Shown: positions 24,780 through 36,425 of the stretch, one piece after another
How the letters are laid out: each line of letters starts with the position of its first letter
How positions within the stretch are numbered: the first letter of the stretch is position 1
Assembly: GCF_958298935.1 (NCBI RefSeq)
Contig: NC_084923.1
Coordinates: 7,318,501 to 7,382,500 of the forward strand
Reading direction: 5' to 3'
DNA length: 64,000 nt
Source: Phragmites australis
Taxonomy: Eukaryota > Streptophyta > Magnoliopsida > Poales > Poaceae
Made by a program: the position numbers and the translations under genes
The notes under the pieces: generated by a model
What the model was told of the DNA's origin: nothing
The model's database searches: none
What the model saw: only the letters and a program-made list of their open reading frames with translations

Positions 24780-25045
24780 TTCCCTTCAGCCCCATTAGTC
24801 GCAAAAGTGTCATTTTAAGTTATGTGAAATCAACATGTTTAAACTCTTACCATCGATATCTATTTGAATATTTCGATTGAATATTTTAAAATGGTATAGT
24901 TAGATTTGTCTTGAAAACTAATTTCAAATATTACAACTTTATTATATTTTGCATGCATTTTATTCAAGTAATTAGTGACCAAATAAGATATTGGTGACCG
25001 TATCGACATCCAAAATAATTTTTTTTAAACTGTAGAGAATAGTAA
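24780..25045. mobile_element. Degenerate Stowaway-like MITE
   Basis: The sequence from CCCCATTAGTCGCAAAAGTG onward follows the same order as the Stowaway at 13630 (GTTTAAACTCT, TTAGATTTGTCTTGAAAA, then TCCAAAATAAT near the right end). The terminal repeats are eroded, and boundaries are approximate. Confidence 0.5.
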
Positions 25046-25871
25046 GATGCTAATTAATTTCGACCCAACTTAGTAAGCCATCGGCACAACTTTGCTGCAA
25101 TCAATCGAGTAGATACTGGAGAGTTCATATCGTTAGGTGCTTTCGGTCGGCACATCAACCTTTTCACGTCCGTTCATCCAGCTCCCTTTTTCTTATCTAT
25201 ACAGATGATTAATCTGCATGTGGGGGCAGATAAAAAAAAAGTTGGGCTTTATTCACGGCGGGGAATCTATGGCGCACTAGTCGAAATTCTCGAGAATTCC
25301 TGTGCACAAGAAACTAATATACACGAGATGATCGACACTTGCAGGCCGTGCAAGTCACACAAGCTTGGAGAATTGTGATCAACAGCAACAGGCGGCGAAG
25401 ATCGATCGGCGTCGTTCTGATTGATGGATCGATCGACTGATGCCTCGCCTTGTTAGCCACCTGATCTTCCAATCACGGAGGTGGCTGCGCACCTACTTGG
25501 ACTGCAGGCACGCGCCCGGCATATACGTGCAGTGATGCACGCACGCTCGATCGACTTCCCCACGGATCAATTGCCGGCGAAGTCTGCTCCTGTTCCCCGT
25601 TCACCCATCGAACCACGGTGTGTGGAGTGTGATCGATCGATCCGTGCGTGGCAGCGATGCGGAGTTGGTGCGCCGCTGCCCCTGTGCCAATTTCTTCGTG
25701 CGCGACGCGAGCCGTGGTGATCCGTGATGGATCGGCCGGGGGCCGGAGCCTAGCTAACGTGCAACGACCCTTCGTTGCAGGGGAGGATCCTCACTCCTCA
25801 GGGGCGGGTGCTCCACGAAATAAGAAAGGAGCTGAGAAGGACGGGGATGGTCACCGCAGGGATGTGAGCGG
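25046..25871. other. Intergenic DNA, GC-rich on the right
   Basis: Open frames at 25481 and 25648 occur in GC-rich sequence without known domains or splice support. Nothing can be assigned. Confidence 0.35.
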
Positions 25872-26371
25872 TAAAGGTGGCTAATTGGGTCGAGCTAAAT
25901 AGATCGGTATTAGGTATGGCTATTTTAGTTTGATTCAGGCATGACACGACGGTTTAGGTTGTATCTAAACGGGAGACGTGGCACGACGGATCAGTACGGT
26001 ACGACTCGTTTAATTATTTTTATTTTTAAAATATCTTATATAATTTATTTAGATATAATATCATATATGATATGTAGTGTAATAATAGTATGTTTAACTC
26101 TAAGCACAATGTTGTGTTCGATTTCGAGTGAAAGCTAGTTTTTTGATTTTTTCTATTTTTTTTATGAATTGAAGGGAAAAAAAATAATCAGATCTATCGT
26201 ACCGCAGGTCAGCATGATTTTAAATAGATCATGTGTAGACTGAAGTCACGGCATATAAACCGACACAACATGATACGTTTAACTGACGAACCTAAACGAA
26301 TTATACTAAACAGATCATGTCCCAATTAGCTTGTACCGTCCTACGCCGGACCGTCCATTTGGCCACTTCTG
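25872..26371. mobile_element. Non-autonomous hAT (Ac/Ds-like) element, 500 bp, perfect 8-bp TSD
   Basis: The left end TAAAGGTGGCTAATTGGGTC and the reversed right end CAGAAGTGGCCAAATGGACG are imperfect inverted repeats of the grass hAT type. GTGAGCGG flanks both sides (25864-25871 and 26372-26379). Subterminal CACGAC and CGTTTAA motifs recur at both ends. There is no transposase, so movement would need one supplied in trans. Confidence 0.92.
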
Positions 26372-26379
26372 GTGAGCGG

Positions 26380-27239
26380 CAAGTCTCCTTTGTCTATTGT
26401 ACATTGGCAAACGCAAAGGACCACGTGGAATTAAAAATACTTTTTATATTAAGGCCGTGCAATTAAACTGTCTCTCTTTTAAATCATCAAGTGGAGCTGA
26501 GCTGAGATTGTTTTGTAGCGCTACGCATTCATGCGTCCAAAACAATACATAATTAAACTGGAAAGCAAAAATCGTCGTAATATACTGCCTCCATAAGAAA
26601 AATTAATCATCTCAAATTAACTTATTTTGTATCTTATCGCTCCTTTCTAACTGCTCAGATACATCTCCTAACGTCTCATCTTTGCTGAGACCAAACTAAA
26701 TGCTCTGATTATTAGAGCATGTATAATAGGATGCTTAGAGAAAATATTTATAGAAAAATATTTTATTTTCTCAATTGCACTTAGACAGAAAGAAATATGC
26801 TTACTTAAACATTATTTATATTAATACTAATAAGATAGTTAACTATATTTAAACATCTATAGCTTTTTGTTTGTATTAAAAAATTACAATTTTTATGTAG
26901 GTGCTTAATACTCTCATTCCTTAAGCACTTTCATGCCCTTATGGTTTTAAAGTTTTGTTTACCACAATGTCTTTTTTGGTTATACCGAGAGTGGCTACTA
27001 AGATTTTTTTCACTTAAATACGGTATTGACAAAATTGAAGGCAATAGCTTTAAGTAAGTCTGTAAACCTATTCTCTATATTTACAAACGTTCTTAGTGGA
27101 ATATTTACAAAATGTTTAAAGAAAATCGCCAAAAGCAACGGTAAAAACCGCAGGGTCAGCAAAGGAAACAACACAGACGTTACGAAACGAAATAACGCCG
27201 CCAAGACGCGGAAAACTGAAACAAAACAAACGGCCGCCG
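26380..27239. other. AT-rich intergenic DNA, possible MITE at about 26715-26955
   Basis: A block from AGAGCATGTATAATAGG to about TTAAGCACTTTCATGCCCTT has weakly inverted ends and AT-rich filling, like a Tourist or hAT-type MITE. The target duplication is not clear. The upstream part shows nothing recognisable. The region also includes the promoter of the next gene. Confidence 0.35.
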
Positions 27240-27473
27240 CCCCCGTCGGTTTTCGCCTTCTTTCTTCTCTAGTTTCCTCTTCCTCTCCGGAAGAAAAGGG
27301 CGGCTTGCTGGCTAGCTGCCTGCCTGCCTGCCTGCCTGCCTGCCCAGCCAGCAGGTGACCGCGTGGTCGTCGCCTTCTCTCCCTCTGCCGACGCCGTCTT
27401 CGCCTCCGCTTCGGTTGCCTCTGCGGTCGTGAGGGCGGGAGGCTCCGGCTGGGGCCTCTGCCTTCTCTCAGAG
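27240..27473 (+). other. Likely leader exon of the calmodulin-binding protein gene, with a TGCC microsatellite
   Basis: A GC-rich, pyrimidine-rich block ends at CTCAGAG followed by GTACGG. It contains seven TGCC units at 27317-27344. A second probable leader exon is 28805-28888 (TTCAG acceptor, GGAG/GTATGT donor). The coding exon begins at about 29241 after a TGCAACAG acceptor. The 5' end is not defined. Confidence 0.5.
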
Positions 27474-28818
27474 GTACGGCCTTGTCTTGTTTGCTCGGAC
27501 GGGGTTCTGGTTCAGGTTTGTGTGGTCGCTTTGAATCGGCTGTTAGTATGGTGTCTTTGCCTTCTGCGATTTGGTTTGGTTCCCGGGGTTGACTAGGTCG
27601 TACGCAAATGCGTGTGTTGGCCGCCGATAAGAACAATTCTCTGTTTAAGAAGAGCAAATTTTGACGCAGAAAGATGGACTTTTGACGTGAAGGAAATTGT
27701 TGCGTCGTGCTGTTTCTTGATTCTTTTTGTCCCCACTTAGTTCGTTTGCCTCAGAATTATTTGCGCTGGCTGCTGGCATGATCCAATAGTCTTTGGTTAT
27801 GTATGTTTTCAGTTAAACATTGATTCTGCTTGTTGTAATATGCGTAAATGTGGGATTTGATCTTTGCAAATTCGTTTGTTCTGTTTAGTGATTTGTTTTC
27901 AAGGGCAATAAAATTGCCATGGAAAAGGTGCCACTTTTTAGATTAATGTCGTGGTCCTCTTGTTTCCGTTGGGATTTTGGTTGATCTTGGCTCTTTTACT
28001 CGTTTAGTCCTTGCAGTCTCGAGCTGGAAAGACTAATGGTGGAGCAGTGTGGTCTAGGACAGCTTGGCTAGGAAAAAGTTGCTTCTGTTTAATGATCGGT
28101 TAGTTGGATGAAGTATTTGTGGAGGAGTGGGATCTTGGAGGGGATCTCTACCCAATTTTAGTTTGTGTTTGTAAAATGTGGAGTGCTCTAGGAATTGTTG
28201 GGATCGGTTCGAATTTGAACCAAATGCTAAGGATTTGGATCCAAATTCCCATCCATATCCAAACAGCCCCTTAGACTGATTTGTTCCTCTTATTTCTTTT
28301 TGGCCAGTAGTTGAATGACCAAATCTCCTCTTTGCTTGGAGCGCAGTTCAAGGTACAGTAAGATAAATAGTTCTTGAATTGGACATGTCTTGTCATTTGT
28401 GGCCTTGTAGAGCTGTAGGTATTGTCTAGTATTCGGATTTGTCGTAGTATCAAGTATGACAAGGACAGCTCGTTTTATAATTCTTCCCTTTTGTGCCTTC
28501 TTGTATTCTATAGGTTGTAGACATGGACAATCGAATTCCTAATTGGTGTTCTGTCATATTCTGGCTGCTCCGTTGTTTCAGTCAGGAGGAACTTGTTAAG
28601 ATCTTTATGTTCATCCCCTCCTATTCCTCCTCTTTCTATAGAAAACTTCTGTAATGTGGTAGGTGTGATAATAGGTGGTGAAGGAATAAAGGACATTGCA
28701 AACTGGCGTGATGGGCTCTTTTTTTTTGAAATATTTAATTTATATGTGAGTGATGACTAAGGAAATATTGCTGTCTTGATGACCTTGTTTCCTTTCAAAT
28801 TCAGGCCAATTATTCATC

Positions 28819-28842
28819 ATGGAATTTGGATGCACTCTTTGA
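28819..28842 (+). promoter_or_regulatory. Short upstream ORF in the second leader exon
   Basis: An ATG at 28819 opens an 8-codon frame (7 residues plus TGA) inside the inferred leader exon 28805-28888. It lies upstream of the main start at 29315. If the exon is transcribed as inferred, it could lower translation of the main frame. This is an inference from position only. Confidence 0.35.
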
Positions 28843-29314
28843 CAATTGCCGATTGAGGAGCACAATTGCGAGTACCTGCTTTTAGGAGGTATGTTTCGGA
28901 TGTGATGACATTTCTCTAATTTTTGTAATTTTGTTTCAGATGCTTTCTTTATAATTTTCATTCAAGCACTTAACTTTGCAGAAGTAAAGTACCAACACAA
29001 CTAAGAAAAAAAAATTGGTTTAAATAGTTAAGATATCGTGGTGTGAATCCTGCACTTACTACTCAGTTATCTAATGAAGCATTAGTAACCTATTGATCTA
29101 GTACAATTTGTGTGAGATGGTTAGGACTACTGCTATTCTGTGTTGCTAATTTAAATTTTCAACTCTTATTTAGTTATGTTGACTCTTAGTGTGTGGTTGT
29201 GGAAAGCTCTCGAAATGACATATACACTTTATTGCAACAGTCTAAATATCTCGAATTCAAAAGGAAGAACATCAATCTGACACCGGCACCATCTCAGCTA
29301 CCAAGAAGGCCTCG

Positions 29315-31630
29315 ATGTCCAAAGTTTTGGAAAGAAGTTCACTCGGTGTCACCACACCTACGAGTTCAGCTTCACCTCCAAAGTCAAAAAAGCATGAAAA
29401 GACAGTACCGCATTATCTCAGAGCTTCTACAGGCTCATGCCATGATCTATGCAAGTACGGACACAAAAATCCTTCGGAAGAGGTGCCTAGGTTTTCAGGA
29501 GGAAGAAGAAAGAAACTCCCTACTCAGCTGAATAATTTGACATTGCACAGATCAGCTATCTTGGATAGGTCCAAGGATGTCAGGAATAGGAGTCTTTCAC
29601 TAGCCAAGTCGAGTATATCTCTGGGTGAAGCTGAACGGGTTGCACCCAAGATAACATCAGCAAATCGGAAAGGTGTTACATCCAATGAGCATTTGGTTCT
29701 GCAGACTGCCACATCATTTGATCATAAAAAATTGAACTCAGATGGCAGAAACAAGCATTCAATGGTTGCACAGAAGGCTCCAACAAATCTACAGTATTCA
29801 AATGGATTTCCAAAATTTGATCAAAAGGCAACAACGCCAGCCAAGGAGGCCACATTTGGTGCGAAGTCGAGGTTTCCAGAGAAGACTTTGCCTGGGAATT
29901 CCAGAAATGTGGACAAAGTCACAACAGTTAAGCAATCATTGCTTAAGAGGCCAGCTTCATCTCCTACTAAGCTCAACATGATTAAACATGTGCCTGTTTC
30001 ATCTCAGGCTTCTAGTCATCATCTATTTTCAAAAGATAAAAGTACTCCGAAAGGAAAGGTTACATCTCCACCAGCAACTATTACTAGAGTGCGTGCAAAA
30101 CCTGGACGAAGTCCTACAAGGTCAAGCAATGCAAATATAAATGGGAAGGAAGGCTTGGACATGTCCAGATCTGCTTCGGTTGAAATACAAGAAGATGATG
30201 TTCAAGTTACAGGCTATTATGCCGAGTCAACACTAGCAGTACTGTCTTCAGATGCCACAGAATGCATAGACAATTCTCGACCAGCACCAGAAGAAACAAG
30301 TAATTCCATTTCAGAGGACGCTGGGATGGGAAGCACAGAAAAGAGTGAAGTATTAGCGGGCGAAACCCTCCAGGCCAGTGCCATTGCTCTTGAGCTGCAG
30401 CAATCATTAGATGGCCAGGAATTCAATGGTATGCTAGGTGAATCTGATCCAGAACATAAATTAGCAGAGCAGAATGTCGTTCATGGTCGAGCTTCAGAGG
30501 ATAAAGACAGCCAAACAGATGATCCAGCTCTTTGCCAATTATCAGAACAATTAACAGCTGTGGAAAATACAGATGTATATGACCCTGTATTAACTGAAAG
30601 TAATTCGAAAATTGAAGATGATCAAGTTAAAGTCAATGCGCCTGTGGAGTCTCTAATCGCTGAAGGTAAGGAAGAAGTGGGAGTTCACAAATTTTTTGAA
30701 AGATCTCCAGAGCTAGTGGCACTTGATGAAACACATGCTGAGGAGCCTGAGTCTTGTTGTGATTTTGCATCTGGAAATGCAGCAGAGAATGACAAAGCTG
30801 ATGAAGTTTTTGACGGTAGGGTGAATAACTGTACTTCTCACTGCCAATCAATTTCAGAAACTTCATCAGATGTTGGACTTGTGGAGGAACCTAATTCCAT
30901 GCAAATTGAACCAAGTGATTCTGCTGTTCATGAGTTAGCAAGTGTCAGTAATAAAAATACCTTTGAACATGATGGACCGAAATCAAGGATTTTTATTCCA
31001 CAATCATCAGAAGAACCGTCAGATGATGAATTTTATGAAGAATATGATTTTGAGTTAAGTGAATCAGATGAATCCTGTACAGAAGATGAAGAGGCGACAA
31101 TCAATGGAAGTAGGGATGAATCTTTAAAGGCTGGTTACCAAAGACCAATAAGAATCTCAGCACTTGAACTGGATAATGCTAGTATCACACCTTACAAATT
31201 GAAGTTTAAGAGGGGTAAAATTGTTGAACTCCCACCAGACAGTTGTGGCCCAAGGAGACTGAAATTTAGAAGAAAGGCTGCAAATGAAGTTTCAGGTGGT
31301 GAAAGCCAACCGGTAAGAAAGATTTACAGGAGGAACAACACCAATAATACTGTTCCTGCTAACCCAGATGTGGAATCTCCCGGTGTGAAATTGCGACATC
31401 AAGACACACAAGAGAAAAAAGATGCACAAGGATTGTTCAATAACGTAATCGAAGAAACTGCAAGCAAGCTAGTGGAGTCCAGGAAAAGCAAGGTAAAGGC
31501 TTTAGTTGGTGCTTTTGAAACGGTGATCTCTCTCCAGGATGGCAAACCCACATCATCCACACAACAAGCTAGTAATTCGCAAGATTCAGTTCAAGATGAC
31601 GAGGGAAATGCACCTGAGGAAGCTGAATAG
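29315..31630 (+). CDS. Plant calmodulin-binding-domain protein (771 aa)
   Basis: The frame is uninterrupted from the ATG at 29315 to TAG at 31630 within one large exon. The same frame has a TAA stop shortly upstream, near 29244, so the start is well bounded. The N-terminal half is Ser/Lys/Thr-rich and basic. The middle is acidic, with EEPSDDEFYEEYDFELSESD near residues 565-590. The C-terminus carries the plant calmodulin-binding domain. It comprises a basic YKLKFKRGKIVELPP segment near 625 and then FNNVIEETASKLVESRKSKV and ALVGAFETVISLQ at about 705-745. That helix binds Ca2+/calmodulin in relatives such as potato PCBP. The protein is probably nuclear or cytosolic and its role is otherwise unknown. 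It lacks enzyme motifs. Confidence 0.88.
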   Translation: MSKVLERSSLGVTTPTSSASPPKSKKHEKTVPHYLRASTGSCHDLCKYGHKNPSEEVPRFSGGRRKKLPTQLNNLTLHRSAILDRSKDVRNRSLSLAKSSISLGEAERVAPKITSANRKGVTSNEHLVLQTATSFDHKKLNSDGRNKHSMVAQKAPTNLQYSNGFPKFDQKATTPAKEATFGAKSRFPEKTLPGNSRNVDKVTTVKQSLLKRPASSPTKLNMIKHVPVSSQASSHHLFSKDKSTPKGKVTSPPATITRVRAKPGRSPTRSSNANINGKEGLDMSRSASVEIQEDDVQVTGYYAESTLAVLSSDATECIDNSRPAPEETSNSISEDAGMGSTEKSEVLAGETLQASAIALELQQSLDGQEFNGMLGESDPEHKLAEQNVVHGRASEDKDSQTDDPALCQLSEQLTAVENTDVYDPVLTESNSKIEDDQVKVNAPVESLIAEGKEEVGVHKFFERSPELVALDETHAEEPESCCDFASGNAAENDKADEVFDGRVNNCTSHCQSISETSSDVGLVEEPNSMQIEPSDSAVHELASVSNKNTFEHDGPKSRIFIPQSSEEPSDDEFYEEYDFELSESDESCTEDEEATINGSRDESLKAGYQRPIRISALELDNASITPYKLKFKRGKIVELPPDSCGPRRLKFRRKAANEVSGGESQPVRKIYRRNNTNNTVPANPDVESPGVKLRHQDTQEKKDAQGLFNNVIEETASKLVESRKSKVKALVGAFETVISLQDGKPTSSTQQASNSQDSVQDDEGNAPEEAE

Positions 31631-32640
31631 AACATGCATGTATTTCAAAGATTTTCAAGTTTCCATTCATCGTTTGGACTCTTTTTCTTTTAATGGCTAC
31701 GGAATTGGGCCTGATGGTGAGGATTTTGTATAGCTTGTACAGTAGATTTGTCCTGTAGAATAACATAACAATGGCTGAAAAGGTTTACAGAGCATATATA
31801 GTCAATGTGTTCCATGGAAAGAGTGCTCTGAAGTTTACTTCATTGTAAATCAATTGAGACTGTAAAACCAAGTGTTCTTTTGTTTGGCTTGGATTTCCTA
31901 AATGCTATAATAGAAGAGTTGGTTTTGCTGTACCTACTTCTGGTTTGATTTTCGCTATGATGATGGTATTATTTGTATGTAAAAGACTCGGTGCGTTGAA
32001 ACTTCTAAATTTTGTTCTATTTTAATGAGTATATGCACTTTTTTTCTCATAGTTCCTACTCCATATTTCATCTTGAATATGGATGCATAGAGCTTTCATT
32101 GTATCTCTTAATTCCACACCCTTCAAACATGTTCATGTTGCTTTCAGTGGAAAGTATCAATATATTGTATAATGAATACAATTCTATACACTAATCAGTC
32201 ATCAAACCAAATACATTTTTACAATAGATACAATACATGGCTGTTTTGTGGCTTGTACAATATTCAATTCACGGGCTACATTTCATTCCAGATTCCATAG
32301 CATAGAATTGTTTCTCAAAAGCAAGCACATGAGTGCGGAAGGTTTCCTGTTGACCGTATCTTGTCCGCCTTCTCTCTGATCTTCTTCTCATCATTATTTT
32401 TCCTTTCCTCTACCGTTGACCTTGCTCCTCCAGAAATTTTGTTGATCCTTGCCATTTCCTAGTTGTATTCTTCCACTGCCTTTGCCCTTTTTCTGTCCAA
32501 CTCAGTCTCCTATTATGCATGTTTTACGTTTATAGATGCTTATTTCTCAATAATATCATGTTTCTGCTTAGCCATACTTTTAGATGAACATGTAGTATGT
32601 AGGTGATGAATCATGAGCTATGAAATTAAAAGTTGAGATG
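31631..32640. other. 3' UTR and intergenic DNA
   Basis: T-rich sequence follows the stop, with probable poly(A) signals (AATAAC- and AATGAA-like). Beyond about 32000 no gene or clear repeat is recognised until the LTR-like block. Confidence 0.4.
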
Positions 32641-33728
32641 GGAAGTATGTTTCGATAATTGATATTGTTAAGGGATTAACAACAAGAAATCTAGAGTTTA
32701 GGCAAGAAGGGTATGTTGGTGTGTTTCAGGCATGGTTATCTTGAATGGATATGATTGATGATTACCCCTTGTTGATTAGTTGGTGGTCTTGCCCAAACCT
32801 TAATAAAGACCGGTTCGTGGAGCGATCATACATGACAACAGTACAACCGCGAGACCTATATGATGCGACTTGGCTAAGTAATTAGATGCTCTCCCAGTGA
32901 TGTGTGAGCCAGTGGGATGTGTAGAGAAGGAATGGGTATTTCCCCATTCTACCTGTCACAAGAAGGGGTTTCTGGGGTAGAGTGTTACTCCACTTATGTA
33001 CAGCAGTGAAACCTTAATGGATAAGTGCATACTGGGAGACTTTTTAGAAAAGCCTCGTAGTGATCTCTTGACGTACATCTCGAAAGTGTGTAAGGTACCG
33101 ACGGGTATCAGCAAAAGAGTTGGTCACAACTCGTGAGTAAAGTGTACAAACTCTGTAAAGTGTCAAACTGAATATTCAGCCGTGCTCACGGTTATGAGCG
33201 GCATGGACCCTCGCCCTCCCATGATTAGTCGGGTGGAAGTTTCCCATGGTTAACAAATGGTTGGATTCTCAGAGGTTAAAGGAGATCTGTTGCACATCTT
33301 TCTTTTTGAAAAAATTGCTTTTCTGTAGCTATAGTCTAAAAATTGGCTTTTATACAAATTAAACCCTAGAACATAGGCATTCTTGGTTTAAGCCTTCATG
33401 TCATACTTTTTCCTACTTGCTAAGTATTGAAAATACTCACGCTTGCTTGTCAGAAGGTGAAGCTTGTAAAGAATATCATTAAGACGGCGCAAAGTTCTAG
33501 GCTTATGGAGCTTCCGGTCGACTGCCTGAGAAGTGGGCACTGCGCTATGTTTCATTTACGCTGCTATGTAATTTTTCTTTAGACCCGTGTGATCATTTTA
33601 AATAATTAACATTGTAATAATGAGAACTGTGTCTGTTATCCACTAATAACGTCGCTATATGTATGTGTAAACTGATCCTGACATACATATAGTTCACATT
33701 TGGTTTTGGTCTTAAAATCGGGTGTGAC
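32640..33728. mobile_element. Gypsy-type LTR fragment ending in GGGTGTGACA
   Basis: The block contains wording common to grass Ty3-gypsy LTRs. Examples are CAACTCGTGAGTAAAGTGT, GCCGTGCTCACGGTTATGAG and a TTGCTAAGTATTGAAAATACTCAC stem-like box near 33417. It ends CTTAAAATCGGGTGTGACA. The other end, expected to start TGTCACA or TGTAACA, was not found, so the fragment is truncated. The left boundary is approximate. Confidence 0.55.
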
Positions 33729-33989
33729 AGGCTCTCGCATGGCCACCTGACTCTAGATCACGCTGCGAAGGTCGCGTTGGCGCAGAGAGTCACGCATGTC
33801 AGAGGGTTGGCTGTCCCGACGCGGCAGGGGTCTCCGAGCGCTCCCTGTTACCGAGGGAGGACGAGATCTTTACTGTCGTGTGGGCTACCGTGATTCTTGG
33901 CGATCGTGACCTTCATCAGTCCTAGCGACAGACATGGTGTTTGCCGCCATAGTTTGGTGTCGGACGTTCTCAACCAGGAGGGCAAGGTG

Positions 33990-34360
33990 ACGCAATCATG
34001 GCGCAATTGGCGAATCCTTCGATATTGCTAACGGTGGGTGGCTAAGAAGCATTCGCACGGTCTGCAGATTTTGTGCAGGCATCATGACCTCGTAGTCGAG
34101 CTGTTGAGCACGAAGTGACGACATATCACGAGGGGGAGCCCCCGGCGTTCGTGCGGCGTGACGGGCTTGGTGACGCCGCCGCCAAAGACCGGGTCCTCTG
34201 TGGCAGCTCCTCTGGGTGACGCTGTGGTAGTTGGGGCTGTGCCAGAGAGTCTCTGTGTCTGGTGCCGGCTGGTTCTCCTCTGGGCACATGGCCTGGGGAT
34301 CATTGCTGGCACCCGGAATAACGGAGCCTCCGCTTCCCCCTGTTGTATGAATTGTCATGC
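33990..34360 (-). pseudogene. Gypsy gag-like leader remnant
   Basis: On the minus strand a 120-codon frame contains RHAARTPGAPPRDMSSLRA and then a YEVMMPAQNLQTVRMLL segment. This resembles the start of the gag region in grass gypsy elements. There is no capsid or zinc knuckle in the window, and it is an isolated scrap next to an LTR insertion. Confidence 0.4.
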
Positions 34361-34913
34361 AAACTTCCTATTGAGTCTCGGAGCCCTTGGACTCTGATTC
34401 AGTGTCCCATTCCTGGAGCACACCAGGCTCATCTGGGTCGTATCCCATAACGAACACCTCACTGTGACCGGGGTCCTCAAAATGGGACTCAATGGGTACA
34501 CGTGGATCCGGCCATGGGTAGCCCAATCTAATCTTTAACACCTATCGAAATGCAAAAATGTGTCCTTCTACCTGACATGACAAATGTCGAGGGTTAATCC
34601 CTGACAATGATTCTGAGGTGTACCAGTCGGTAGATACATGAACAACGCTTGTGGCATTCGTGTACTTATGATGGACTAAAGAACACGAAGGGAGTATCTA
34701 GATCCAGGCCTCTTGAAGGATAACAACTTTACGTTATGTGTATTTTGTTATCAGAGTTAGTGAACTGGTTACAGATGAGTTTTTTCAACTCTTGCCCTTG
34801 TCTCACTACAAACTAGGTCATCTTTCCTCAACTATTTAGCAGACCCATGTCTAGCTAGATATTCTACTCTTAAATCATCATCATGAAGAACCTGGTGAAT
34901 CCAACTTGCCCTG

Positions 34914-36420
34914 TGTCGGAGGCTTAACTCCTGTCGCAGGGATCCTGAGGGACCCTTTTTTAGAGATTCGGTCGGGGGGATGATTCTGAATAAGTTTGCT
35001 GGAGAAATAAATGGAGTAAATGCGATGGCTGGTGGGGGTGGAATAATCTAATGCGGAACGAAGTAAATGCACTGGGGGTTTAGACAGGTTCGGACCGCAC
35101 GGAGGCGTAACACCCTACTCCTGTGTGGATGCTATAAATACCCTGGGAATGTCTCCCAGGAATGTGCTAATTACAAGAATGCCTGTCTATCCTAGAGCCT
35201 GGGGCTCCTTGTTCTTGGGCTTCTATGCTCGTACGAAGGTGTTTTTCGATCTGTGTGTATCTGTTGGCTTTGGGTGCCCTTGGACTTCTCGATCTTCTCT
35301 ACTTCATTAACTTCTTCAACCGTGCAGAGCTTGCTGAGCTTTCAAGACTTCCAAGACCTCAGAGCTTTTTTCGTCTGTCTTTGTCCGTGCTACCGGCTGC
35401 TTTAAATACCCGCCGACGGTAGCATGCCCCGAATGGGAGGGCACGAGTTCTAAGGCACCATAAATGGAAAGGGCGTCATCATAGCCCCTGTGCGAAGTGA
35501 CGGGGGTTGAAAACGCGCCCCGCCCCCGGTTATCAGTCGTCATGATGGCGCTGGCAATGGGCGCCGTGGAGAGGGCCCACCGGGCAGCCGCAGAGCGACC
35601 CGGCGTGCCCGCCTCGTCTTGCTCTCCTGCCACAGCAGCGCGGCAGACGGAACGCCTCGGGCCTCGCGATGCTATCCCGAGGCGCACCGGATAGTGCGGG
35701 ATGGAACCCGTGCATTTAATGTCCCTACGCCCTTCTGCCAGAATATGGCAGGAACTGACACCGAGCGTGGCGAGAGCAGTTGGAGGTGATAGACCACGCG
35801 CGCTCTTAAATGCGGTCTCGGGCCTTTCGCCGGCTGACACCTCATCGCTGCACCCCTGTGGGGGCCACTGACGGAGAGGCTTCCTGGGTTGTCGGGGAAC
35901 CGAGTGCTTGGGGGTCACTGTTCACCTCCCCGAGCACTCTCTCCTAGGAACGCCCTTCCTTGGTCCTCGAGGAACTGAGTGCTCGGGGGCCACTGTTCAC
36001 CTCCCTGAACACTCTCTCCCGGGCATGCTTGTACGGATTCTCGGGGAACCGAGTGCTCGGCGAGCACTCTCTCTCGGAACTTCCTTCAGTGGGTCCTCGG
36101 GGTACTCGGGTGCCCGGGGGGCTACTGCTCGCAGCCCCAGGCACACCCCTCCCGGTACTTGGTTTTCCTGGTCGTCGGGGGACTTGAGTGCTCGGGGGTC
36201 ACCGTTTACCTCCCCGAGCACTTTCTTCCCGGTCACCTTAATCTTCGCAGATCATCGGGGAACCCGGGCACTCGGGGACCACTGACTGTGGCCCCGAGCG
36301 CCCTCTCCTGGGACTTGTTCTTTTTTACCTTGCGAAGGTGACCCCGCCGGATGGCGCCACTTGGCGGATTGCTGGCTTGGTCTCGGGATTCGGGGACCCC
36401 TGGTTCCTGATTCACCGACA
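34914..36420. mobile_element. Solo LTR of the TGTCGG family, 1,507 bp, perfect TSD
   Basis: It starts TGTCGGAGGCTTAACTCC and ends TGATTCACCGACA. CCCTG flanks both sides (34909-34913 and 36421-36425). The body follows the 21595-22975 copy in the same direction: TAACACCCTACTCCTGTGTG, TTAAATACCCGC, then the stem repeats from about 35890 to 36290. No internal domain is present. Confidence 0.92.
35890..36300. repeat. Hairpin-rich repeats within the LTR
   Basis: Successive units of roughly 55-65 bp each carry GAGTGCTCGGGG on one side and CCCCGAGCACTC on the other, separated by a CACTGTTCAC-type loop. The same array is in the LTR at about 22490-22870 and, reversed, at 23330-23700. Each unit can fold into a strong stem. 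Confidence 0.8.
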
Positions 36421-36425
36421 CCCTG

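Noticed and set aside
27010..27657. 215-codon minus frame rich in Arg and Pro
   Set aside because: It overlaps the GC-rich leader of the calmodulin-binding gene. It is low-complexity in wording and has no domain or splice support, so it is compositional.
35890..36300. Regular repeats and spacers resembling a CRISPR array
   Set aside because: Repeats are diverged, lie inside an LTR that has a target duplication, and the host is a plant. They are LTR subterminal repeats.
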